Positions 1 through 12,400 of a stretch of DNA of 64,000 nucleotides are shown here, in pieces. The stretch covers positions 26,656,001 through 26,720,000 of the forward strand of contig OX621242.1 in the NCBI GenBank assembly GCA_951640165.1. The letters run 5' to 3'. The notes below the pieces were generated by a model. The model searched no databases and had not been told where the DNA came from. It saw only the letters and a list, made by a program, of their open reading frames with translations. The stretch is from Pseudoips prasinana. Taxonomy: Eukaryota; Arthropoda; Insecta; Lepidoptera; Nolidae. Made by a program: the position numbers and the translations under genes. The first letter of the stretch is position 1, and each line of letters starts with the position of its first letter.

Positions 1-286
1 AACATTCTATTATTCTTTATGTAACCATAATCACGACTCACGAAACTATATAACTAAAAACATTAAGTTTCTTACGTAACCTGACAGCATCCGATCCGCG
101 CCGTGACTAAACAATAGAATTAATCCTATTTCCTAATACTTTCAACTGTTTTGAGATTTAAAAACATTCGAATATGGAACAGTTCCAAATTCAAAATTGC
201 CGGGAAATATGGAAACGACAGAACTTAAAAGGGATGCCTAGTATAACTGAGTATGTAGGTAATTGTATTTAATAGCAGTGTAGTAC
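1..286. other. Intron or downstream part of the USP1-like gene
   Basis: AT-rich sequence downstream of the exon 9 donor on the minus strand. No USP Asp/Asn box or other coding signal is visible, so the last exon is presumably outside the window. Confidence 0.5.
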
Positions 287-451
287 CTGAACAGCGTGCG
301 CATGAAGCTGGTGCCGGAGGGCGCGTCGCCCGCGCCGCTGACGTCGCGCGCGCACGGCGCCTCGCCCGTGCCGCTGTCGCGCGCGTACGCCACGTAGTGC
401 CCGCCGGTCAGCGTCTGGCCCAGGTGCATTATTACCCCCCACAAGATATAC
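287..451 (-). CDS. USP1: USP1-like exon 9 (His box)
   Basis: It is 165 bases, phase 2 in and phase 2 out. It encodes YILWGVIMHLGQTLTGGHY then VAYARDSG; His about 518 is the general base. The exon ends SFMRTLFR at a GTAC donor, so coding continues off the left edge. The remaining Asp/Asn box is not in positions 1-286. Confidence 0.9.
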
Positions 452-3400
452 CTGAAACGTTTCATTTAACTTACTATAAGCTGATACTGTTTCAGCGTTA
501 GCTGGAAGAAATCGCGTAATATAGGATATCAACAAAAACCTAACACGCTGGGTGGTAACTGATTCTGATTTTCGAATGAGACGACGTTACTTGTTGCTAA
601 CGTTAACATCCAAACCAATTAGTTGGAAAACAAATGCAAAAGATGGCGATTTTGAGTTCGAATGTATATGTTTTTTTGTACGTTATACAGTACCCGGCGA
701 TAAATATTGCACATCGGCCTTTGGAGGGAGACGGTCGGCTGATTTCGACTTCGTAGAGCGTTATCTCTGTCGCGCACTACCTATGTGACGTTTTGTCAGT
801 CGTTGTTCAAGTGCGATAGAGTGCGGTCGCGTCCAGCTCAAAATATATATATAGAGTTATTAACACCCCCAAATTTAAATAATTTAAAGTTGTACTATGG
901 CATCTTTAGGAAAAAGAGGTAAACCTTTACGAGGTCAGTCACGCCAAATTATCTACAATGTTTATAAATATTTTGTAACCGGAGCTGACAGATTTTAAAA
1001 AAATGACGATGAAAATATAAGTTGTTATTTTAAGAAGGTTCAAGCGCGAGTTGCAAATGCCACTGGAATTTCATTCTACTGAAATTAAGTTTAGCACTCC
1101 AATAAAAGGGAGACCAAAAAAGCAATTCGTTTGGATATGGACGATTTTGATTATGATGCTGTTTGAAGAATAGTGTATGATTTTCACTTACGATTTAATA
1201 AACTGCCAACAATATTTTATTGTTGGCAGTTCATTAAATCGTAAATTAAAAGCTAAATTATCTGAAGCGAAATATTCATTACAATGGGTCTGAAAAGACG
1301 TTGAGAAAAATACTTCACGAGATGGGATTTCGGTTCACTAAAATGGAAGATAATCGAAAAGTTTTAATGGAAAAGCACGATGTAAGTCTCAAACGAATGG
1401 AATACATCGATAAAATACGCAAATTTCGCGAAACAGGAAAAAATATCGTCTACATGGATGAGTCTTACATACATCCCACACTAAAGGGAAATCTTGGAGT
1501 GATGATAAGAAAAAAGGAGTAAAAAAGCCAATTTCAAAAGGGCAACGTTTGATAATTAGTTCATGCGGGAAATGAAAAAGGCTTTGTATCCGGTGCCTTT
1601 TTAACGTATAAATCCACGGATACTACAGGTGACTATCACAATGAAATGAATAACGATAACTACGAGAAATGGCTGGTTAATCAATTAATTCTAAATATAC
1701 CCAGTGATTCCGTTCTAGTTATCGACCACGCACCCTATCACAATAAATATGTTGAAAGACCACCCAACTCAAACACCATTAAACAGGAAATGATCAACTG
1801 GTTAAACAGACACGAAATTCCAGTTGATTTAAAATTAACAAATACCCAGATTTACGCTAATATATGTCAGCACAAGGAGAGGTATACAGAGTTTTCCGTG
1901 GACATAGTACTTGCCGAACATGGGCACACTCTGTTGCGATTGCCACCATATCATCCGGATTTTAATCCAATTGAATATAATTATAGGGTCTCAACTAAAA
2001 GGCTATGTAGCCTCTAGAAATGTGGGTATGAATTTAACTACAGTAAAAACGTTATTGACTGAAAAAGTAAACATGATCAGGGCTGAAGAGTGGAAAAAGG
2101 TTTGCGATCACACAATCAAATGTGAGAATGAATATAGAAGCATTCAACACGGTTTAGACAATTACACTGATAGGCTAGTGATAAATACGGCTGATAGTGA
2201 GTGATATTGACCTCTTTGAGATGGAAGTAATTGAAAATTAGAATTATTATTATTTTTATTACAATGTCTCACTTTAACAATCGGTACAATGGTGTTTATT
2301 ATGTACACTACAGCTGTAATTTTCCAAAGTAATTAAATACGTAAACATAATGTGAACATATATTTTTTTACCCGAACCTGAAGCCATCACTTATAGAAAA
2401 ATTGGTGTATTTTATACAAAGAATAAAAAGAATTATTAAAAGAAGCAAATTAAAATTGTTTTAACAGCTCCTAATAGATACCGAACTGTTTGTATTTCGT
2501 GCGACAGAGATAACGCTCTATGGGGCCGATTGTCTCTTTCCAAATGTCGATGTGCAATATTTATCGCCGGGTACTGTACGTTACTGGTGTTGTTATTAGT
2601 ATAGTGGCTAAGCTGTAAGGTTCGGAACTAGCGGTGTACCTGTGCGTAGGCGCCTGGTCGGGCGCCCGCTTGGCGCAGGGCTCACAGAAGCACGGCATGA
2701 GTAGCGGCGTGGGCGCGTATCGCGTGATCTTCTCCATGCCGCCGCTGAAGCGCTTGAGCTGCAGCACCAGTAAGCGAGGCAGTCGCGAGTACGCCACGCT
2801 GCGCCGCGCCTCGTTGTAACGCAGGCATCGCCCGCACCAATACTACAATATAATAAAAAAATACACTTAAGTTTATTGGAATCACGTCAGGCTGAACATG
2901 CTATGATAGCCATGGTATAGTTATATGAAACTCCCTCAGATCTTCAAATACAATCATCTATATCTCCAAGAATAACATTGTATCGGTTTCTCGTATTACG
3001 GACATTAGTAGCAAAACTAGAAGTACATAGGCCTACCCGGCGATTACAAACTTCTGTGTAAATAGTTCGGTAGAAAAGTAAGAATTGAATCAATTCTAAC
3101 TATCAATGTATGTTTGTAATTGAGGATAAAAAGAAGAACAACTACAACTTAATTTGTGAATTCGTTACATTCTTTACTTGTAAATATCACAATTTTATAA
3201 AGACAAGAAGGACTCCATAAGATTTGAGAGTGTCAAAATGTGTGGCAGATATTCCCGTTTTTTTTGTAGTGTTGTGTTAAATGTTTATTTTTTCAACTTC
3301 AAGGGACCAAGCACCTAAGAAACTGTCATTACTGCAACTTGCATGAGATAAAGTGTTTAGACTGACCGACAACAGATAAATAAGGGTTTAAAAAAAATTG

Positions 3401-6400
3401 CCGAAATTTTAGTAGCGTTGACTTCAAAACTTATATTTTCCGCTTAAAGTGACTGAACACCTGAGTATCGGATGATAATTTCAACTTGGCAAGAGAGAAA
3501 AAGTGTCTTGACATACTATGAAGTGATGCTGTAAGGGTTAAAATCATATTGCTCACCTTATTCTGATCTCGCAGGTACTCAGTGGAGAGACAAGCAGCTT
3601 TGAAAGGTTCATCTTCTGTGTCATCATCGGTGACAGGCACGCACAGTTCACACACAGCCTGCGCTTTCTCAGTCACCGCTTCACATTCAAGGCACATTGT
3701 TCGGACCACCATTGTACCTGAAATTTGGTAATGAATCGAATATAAAATCATTAAAATAATAATTAAATCAACCCACTTATCCTGAACAAATTCTGTCCAT
3801 ATTAATGTTTTATGAAAACTTGTAGCAGATTAGTAACTCTAATATAACATTTAAACAATACTTTCCACAAAATTATATATTTCGTCATCGACACAGACAC
3901 GCTCCGCCGATCGACGTCGCGTTGCGGTGGGCAACGTGCGGGCACGTGGATTCGACATATTATTCGAGCGATCGGAAGGATCCCTCGATGGAATTATGTT
4001 CGCCCGAGTCCTGTACCTCAATCGTGAAATGGAAAGATAAAGAAAAAATGGACGATGGAAACTTAAGCGTTTACACCTTTCCTTGAGGCGACATTTTCGT
4101 AATTTCTTTGAGAACATAGGCCATGTTGATGTTCTAATTTTTTGTGAATCCATATTGATTATCCCTCACCTTGGAAGTTTTCAATATAATTTAAAAATTA
4201 TTGGTATAATTTCCGGTGAATAGCCGTGAGCACAAAATAACAATGATGGGGTTAACTTCGCACATGTACACATTGGGCTAAAATATATAGAGTACCTATC
4301 TTTACGAAAATAATACACTTACCTCTTCTAAAATGTTAATGGCTGGGAAGAGTAACAGAATGGTACAAGTACTTCCGAAGCTGTCAACATTTTCAGTATT
4401 TACATTCGAAGTCTGTAATTTTTCAGCAGAATTCATATTTTAAGCCTTCAATATTGAGGTTTGAGATATCTTTATTTTCTCATAAGAATTTACAGTAATT
4501 CACTTACATGAGAACGTTTAAAAAACATAAAAACAAATAATAATCTTATCCTAGGCGTACATATACTATGATCTCCAATAATTTCATTTAAGAGCGAACT
4601 AGTCAAGGTGTTTTCCATACAAACGTATTCGTAGCATGTGTCCACTATTTAATCACCTATACGCAAAATAAATCATTATATCGATTGGTCTCAACATAAT
4701 CAACATGTCTTCTTTAATATAATACCAAAAAAATACATATTATCGAAACTATAAACCTGTAAACATCCGTATTTTCGCCGTAATTTGTCTCAACTTTGGA
4801 CGTTAATTAATAATTTATGGATTATGAAAACACAAAAAAAAAAATCAAAGTGGGCTAGACAATCTATCAAAAAGTTCAAATAATTTCATTTGTTAGAGAT
4901 ATATCCTTGTTTTTTTTTTAGTTTCTCCCAAATACCAAAGGTCTATTCATACATTTTACGCGCTCGAGTTTTGTATAAATCGTCTTGCCTCTCGCTGCAC
5001 ATATTACCCCCTGACGTGACGTCGGTGAGGGCGGGGGAGCCAAGCCGCTGCCGCCGGCATGAATGGCGCGCGGCCGCTTCTCATGCGCTTGCTTCAGTCG
5101 CCTACTGGCCAAAACGTAAACGCAGTTATAGTTTTTCTATTCTCTTTGCTACCAGCTAACATTCGTTTGAGTTGTGCGCACCGCGTTTGTGACTCCAACA
5201 ACCGGTTCCTTACTACGAGCACTATCATTTGTTCTTATTTCACACTGACCTATGGCATAGTATTTTAGACAGCGATATCTAAACCTATAGTGATTGAACT
5301 TGGCCTTGCACCCAATTTTGGACATTTGATTTTATTATTGTATGGTATTCGTTGCACTAAATTGTTGTCATTAGTGATTATAGTATATTTTATCCATACG
5401 TGCAAATTGGCGCAATGGGTAAAAGTTGTATTTGATTAAATTATATTTACCTATCTATGTATAAGTAACTAGATATTTGCACCTACCTACTGAGGTGTTA
5501 CGGAACTAATATTAGTAGGCAACTAGCGGCTTCCTGGCCGACTTTTTGTAATGAACTAAATGTATCTTTCATTACACTCTGTTGCTCGCTGACTTGACTG
5601 CTTTGGGCTCTAGCGGCAGAAACATCTGACTGTTGAGGTCCCGTGTTCGATTTCCAGGTAGGGCAAATAGGGTAGTAGGGTTTTATTGGGTTTTTCAGTC
5701 AGGATATTCCCAGTAGCAGCGAGGAGTCTGGGTTGTGCTAAATAGACGCAACGACGTGTTATTGTGAGTATATATATTACCACGTAATGGGGGGCGAGAC
5801 CCCATTACGTGGTAATAATAAATTCGCTGATAATTGAGCTTTCTATAGGTATATTTTTTTGTCAAGAAACACCCAAGGGTATAAAAAAAACAAACAATTA
5901 CCTATTATTTGCAAGTACAAGGCCAGTTCAAAATAGGTTTTGGTCTATTTAATAATACACAAAAATGGATGTGAATATATAAATAATATGATATATAAAT
6001 ATAATGGAGATTCGTGTTATGCGTGAAGTATGTGTGTGTGAGCAGTACGTGTGAAGAAAAAAATTAGCTCGTAGTTTTAGATATAAAATCTTAGCGAGAT
6101 CAGAGTGTATTACACAGATAGGCAATTTGTATAAGATAATACCTATGTGTATTTTGACAGTTTGTACATGTTTTTGTGAGCGTTCCCACTAACTAATTTA
6201 ATGAAAACTAGTCAGCAGGACTTCAGTTTCTTCGTAAGAAAGGGTAAGTAGCCAATTAGTTAGTTTTCTTTGAACGTGTCTTTTATTGTGCTGGTATATC
6301 ACTATTTTTTTTGTTTGCAGAGATACTATGGTTTTCTGGGCCCATTTTTATATAACTAAAATATAAAAATGGGCCCAGAAAACCATATAATCTCTGTGCC

Positions 6401-9400
6401 ACTGATGTACGATAGTTGCGTGGTTGTTTACAGACATAATAGGGCTTGCGCTTTGTCATTAGCGCAAGTCCTATGATGTTTTTTGTAGTCACAGTGGATG
6501 CCAAATGGCATGGAAATAGATAATATTGATTATGATTCCTTATTTTGGCCGGAAGAAAATATACACTTATTATTTCACTTCAGCTGTTGTAGGTACTAAC
6601 AGTTAGTTATATAATAATGTCCTCCTAGCTGGATTCAGCCACGGCAGCCAGTCTCCATAGAGATTAGCTATCTGCACGCGACATACTATAGTGCACAAAT
6701 CGTTCGCTACGAGTGAACACTTAGCGCTAGGCCAACGAAGCAGTCAATAGTTAGTTAGTAGGTACTCGTACTTGTGCTCCCTTCTTACGTAACGGTACTC
6801 CGCTCGACGGGATGAGTCAACATTATTTTGACCGTTCCATTTAAATGTATGGGCTTAAATCATTTAAAAATATGTTTTGACAATTTGAATGGCTTTGGGT
6901 CAATACTATGTATCTACTGTAAAAACTTGAAGACTGTAACTTTAACCGTATGGCTGTAAAACATGTGTGACAGACGGACAGACGGATACCAGACTGACAG
7001 CAATAGGGTTGCGTTTTGGACCCTCCCCGTACACACTCATGACACATATAAGCTAAAACTTTATTTAAATTTAAACTTTACTAACTTTATAAAACTTTAG
7101 GCTCTATTATGCTACATTATTTCCCCCTCGTAAAATATGTAAGGTCTAATAGTATGTATTTAATTGTCTTGCCGTTTCCGCGCGCTTTGCCGCGTCCGCT
7201 AGTGTTTGTCAATGAAATTGCGTTTTTGGGCGCTACTACATTACAGTAAACGCATCAACTGGTTCGTGCTCGCTCATTTCTGACCCCATCTCAGTCGCAC
7301 AATTTATCAGGTGAGACAACACGCTTTGAGGCCGCGCCCACAGTCGAGTTGGACCGCGTGGCTAGTTGGCTCTTAAAACGTTCAATTACAACTCATTCGA
7401 TGACAACTTTAGATAATTGGTTCCGAGATTAACAAAATGCAATATAAGGGTATTTGTATAAAAACAAGAAGCTAACAGTGCTATTCTCATTAGTTACAAC
7501 AATATTCGCAGTAGGTACCCCTCAAAGTCTTCAATATTCTTACCTTCGAAGTCATCCGCAACAAAGTCCCAGCCGGGAAGCGATCGCTCATCTCTCTCCG
7601 GCTCGGGAGACGGCGGGCGCTCGTCGGTGGGTGACGCGCGCTTGTCCTTCACTTCCTTGCGCTTCTTCCAGGACTTGCGTAGGTTTCCTAGGCTGGGTTT
7701 ACCGCCCTCAACTTCTAAGTTAGGCTGCCGACCGATTCCGTTGCTTGAAAACATAAGACAATTTATCTACTGGAATTGGCAAAACCAATGCAGTTAAAAT
7801 TGGGCATTTATTTCTGTTTGACTAGAATTTAATACTATAGCAATGCCAAAGGGTTATTTCGAAAAAATACTAAAATTGTAATATTTTCATTATAAGGCCT
7901 ATAAAAGTGTGATCATTTTGCGTCTGACCAATTTCAGAAAAGAAGTTCTCAATTTTAAATTACTCTAAGTATACTTTTTGCTTGGTGTTATGTTTTTCAT
8001 AAGTATATTAAAATAGTATTTAAAAAGAGGTGGTTCTCAACACGAGATGCTTTCTTTTGTAAGTATGTTACCAAATAAATAACGTGTTTATAAACTGATG
8101 ATTTATTCTATTACTCGAAAGGGTATTTTTTAATTTATTTTATACGATTATTATATTACGACCCATAATTAAATCTTAAAATTAACGTTTGACTTTTAAA
8201 AACGTAATTTAAAATATTAATGTTATGTTTAATGATAATGGAACACAATTAGCAATTTGTCTGTTACCTGTCTCCATTCTCTTGTAGCTGCAACCGACTG
8301 GCGCGTGCGCTGAGCGCTCGGCACGTTTCCCGAATATTGTCCAGTATGCACACCAGGAGTTCATGTGCATCCTGTTGTCTGTTACCTGGTGCAAACAATA
8401 GGTGATTTGTAGGGAAACATCATAACACAAGAATAAGTGAGTCACCTATGTATTGCTGCGTGATGACGGCATAGAATCTCATTACCCCATCTCATCCCGC
8501 GGGGCGTAGAAATCGACCGAGGGAATACCTACCAGAGAACGGGCAACAGCGTTTTTCTGTGAACTATGACCATTAAACTGCGATCGCCAACCCGTCTGCC
8601 AAGCGTGGCGATTATGGCATATCCCCCCATTCTTTGGGGAGGCTTTTGTCCAGCAGTGGACATACTTTGGCTGATGAGTATATGTAGTTGGCCTGTGCGA
8701 TGATCGAACCTGAACACGAGGGCGCCGAGGTAGTCGCAACGTGAGTACTTTAACCCCTACGCCACACTAATTACAATTATAAAAAAAAACAATACATACC
8801 TTCAAATGTTGAGTTGACATCTCTCAGCGCAGCTAGGAATGCATCAGCCGCGTAAGGCTCCGGGCTCGCGTCTACTGAATTACTATTCAGGCATTTGCTT
8901 TCTGCTGCACGGAGGTTGAAATATGTCTCGTGAAGTTTTTCTGTTGCTATCTGTAATATGAATCATCATGTCTGTTAAATAACGTTAACTGCAGGTATAG
9001 AGCCTCCCCCAAGAATGGGTGGACAATACCTTTATTGGCAACAAGTGAATGATGCCATGCGTAATAGAAGCATCATATTATATGGTGGTATAAAAAGAGC
9101 GACCTACCTAGTTCATTTATAGTTTCGATTTTTATGGTTATACAATCTTGCTAAATGAAAAACATAAGATTAAAATGACACTTTAGAATTGAAAGGTAAA
9201 ATTACAAACTGAATTGCTGCCACAGTAGACTGTGTGGGTTTGAAAACAACTGTTGGTTAGCTTCAACTCAGTATTCTTTAAAAATAATATTTACCACTCA
9301 AAATAATTACCTTATATATTTTACAAAATATCAATTTCCGCCTAACCTCATTATATCAGAGGCATCAAGTAATGACAATGTGTGTTAATTTAGAAATCTA

Positions 9401-12400
9401 TATACCTACTCATCAAAAAGATGCTGCTGAGAAGAGCTTTTGAAGCAATAAAATGGAAAAATATCTAGACTATAATATAGACAGGACTAAAATGAATAAT
9501 GAGTTTCATAAACTAGTGCTAAAATTTTTAGATACAGAGACAAATTAATGTTTCCAGAATATAAAAATGCATTATAATAAACCTGTCAGAATTTTATTTA
9601 AAAATATATTTAATGTTCATCATAAGTTTACTATCAGATACTGTGTACCTCATCTTGTTTCCTGATTATGATAAACTTGATAAGCGTTATCCAAATATCA
9701 TATGCGAAAATATGTATCTTGAAATGTGTAACACTATAATATTATGTTTATCAATTCTTATGTTGAATCATACACTGCAAAATCCCGCTTGATGGAATGC
9801 TGTTTGATCATTGTTATTCTGAAAATTTGTTTAAAGGGCTCACACCCAGCTGCCGCCTATGTGGACAACATGATGATATGATGATGATTATGAACGGAAG
9901 ATTTGCTAAATATGATAGATCTTGGTAGATATTATCTTCTTTAGAGAATGTACTACTGAGCAAGCACCAGTAACCTTACTCGCAAAATGCATAATGCAGG
10001 TTAAGAGGGGGCACATGTATGATCTGTTTTCCATACTTACTTACTTATTGTATGGGCAGTGGTTACCCTAGTTTTAGGGATGTTCAAGCTGCCCAGTAGG
10101 CCTCCGACATGACTAATGACCGTTGAGACCAACGGGTTAATGTGCCCTCGAAAGCACGGAAATATTCAGAAATTAAACCGATTTGGTGGTCATCCACTTG
10201 ACTGACCGCAAGCCTAGCCACTTTACCTCACCAATCACTTGGGGACTGGTGAAAGCAACTAGCTGTGAGCTCCTCTATTTTCTATAGTGTTTATTCTTGT
10301 TAAATGACGACGCCCGCCCGCACAAGGGACAAATCACTTCATCATGCGAGGCTTTATAAAGTATGCAAATAATGGATGCATAGCACACTCGGAAAAACAA
10401 GTTTTAGGTCACACAAATAGTTCTCATGGGCAGGGATTGAACCCCAAAACACAGGGCATCAGACTTGAATTTCAGTTTCCATTTTAAAGTCTGCCTGAAC
10501 TTGTAACCAAACAAAACACATGTGCAAACTGTCATTAAAATAAACAAAAATATTTTTACCTGAATTTTGCTCTTCCCAGAACTATTATCAGATTGCCCTA
10601 ATGACAGTAAATCCTTACTACTCCACGACCTGGTACCAGATGAGGCTAAGCCAGCTGCACTCCTGCCTAAAGATGAGCTCTTCAACCTGATGCTGCCTAG
10701 TTTCTGCTCTACACTGGCAAGGTCGGAGACAAGGTGATGTAGATTGTGGAGAAATCGTGGTGCATATCTGCAAGCAAAGCAACATATAAGTTTACACAAT
10801 ATTGGTACACTTCCTTAGGAATATGTATAACAATATAACATTAGAGTCAGAATATACCTAATGTTGGCTTACCTGTAGGTAAGGCTATGATTAATGCCTG
10901 TTCTAGACAGCTGTAAACCAACATACCAACAGAGAACCATTTTCCATCTGCCGAATGTGTCTCGGCTATAGGGATGCCAACCTTGCCCCAACACACAAGC
11001 GAATCAGTCGCGAGTCGTCTTTTGGCGGGAAATCACGTACTCGTATCGTGAGCGGACTGTATCATGCTGAAGAAATGGCTCCCAATTTGTCCAAATATCA
11101 AAAAGTATTTACAAAATTGTTGAAACTACTAAAGGATGGCCTGCTTTAGTAGTTTTAACAATTTTGTTACATTTGATTCATTAGCATTTTGGTCAAACTT
11201 TTTGTACCTTTGGATCTATCTATATCCCAGGCCTTTTTCTTTTGACAAGTGTCTTCATATGTTTCAGACATAATGTCCTAGGCATGACAAATATCTATAG
11301 AGATCGATTAAATTATTATTAACTTCACGTTTGCGGACAACATTTTACACTAGCATACTTGTGCACCTGCTGCCTACCGCAGCGCAACTGTTCTTGGTTG
11401 GTTGTAATCTGCCAGTCACCCGGTTGGAATCCATGCCTTCCAACAACGGTTGGGAATACGCGCCCGTAAAACAAGGACGTTGGTCAAACCAAAATTTAGT
11501 TTACAACTGCAGTCTACATGGATGGCAATCACCAGGGTGACCTCTTTTGGGACATTGGTTTGCAAATATGTAGAAGATGCTTATGACTGAAGTGCTTAGA
11601 GTAGTGTTAATTGTATTTTGACAGGATGGTTGGTAGGTGCTTGCCTTATAAGCCACAGGTTGTGGGTTCGACTTGTGTGCATGAACATGTGTGTTTGTAC
11701 TGAGTTTGGGTGTAATCACACGTATATTATGAGGGCAAAAGTTTGTGAGTGTGTATGTTTGGTACTTATTCAACTCTAAACAGCTGGAGCGATTTCAATA
11801 AAATTTGGTATAGAGTTAGCTGACACCCTGGATTGGCCCATAGGCTATAATTTATAGAGTTTAATGCTAGTTATCTATGTAAGTATGTATTAACAATTGT
11901 ATCTCTGAACTTACACCCTCATTGAATTGGGAACAAGGTAGCCAAGAATAATAATATCTTGGGATATTATTTACACACAGCCATCTGATCCCAAACTATG
12001 CAGTGCTTGTACTATGGAAACCAGATAACTGATATACTGCATATACTACTTTTCTTTTGTAAATACATAGGTACTTATAAAGATAATTACACCCAGACTC
12101 AGGACAAACAGACATGTTCATGCACACAAATATCTGTACTGGGTGGGAATCGAACTCACAACCTCTGGTGTGAAAAGCAAGCATTTGCCAACCACACCCG
12201 TCTATATAAAGCATAGAATGTTATCTATGCTTGAGTTATTATTAGTTAAAAAATTTGTCACATCTAATCTGGACAACCAACAGCCAATCTATGTATGTCT
12301 GTTTCATATAGAGACGAACTTAGTAGTACTAGGTTTTTAACACTAATAGTGTATGTTGGAAATTTGTTACAGTAAAGGGTTAGGGTGAAATAAAAATGTT

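Larger units (their letters stand above)
688..2576 (+). mobile_element. IS630/Tc1/mariner element, DD82E (Sailor-type), broken
   Basis: A 1,889-bp element bounded by TA (686-687 and 2577-2578). Terminal inverted repeats start CAGTACCCGGCGATAAATAT at 688 and, inverted, at 2576. They stay similar for about 80 bp, with a small gap in the right copy. It encodes a transposase remnant on the plus strand. The spacing from the second Asp (VLVIDHAPYHN) to Glu (HPDFNPIE) is 82 residues in one unbroken frame, the hallmark of the DD82E/Sailor family. It sits in the USP1-like intron 8, 63 bases from a splice donor. Intact ends mean it could still be moved in trans if a related transposase exists. Confidence 0.88.

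Noticed and set aside
269..535. Alternative frame over the His-box exon
   Set aside because: Only the other frame continues from exon 8 in phase and gives the GGHYVAY motif.
3851..4153. 100-codon minus-strand frame in the USP1-like intron 6
   Set aside because: Not needed for the splice-phase chain of the gene and resembles nothing I know; probably an old repeat.
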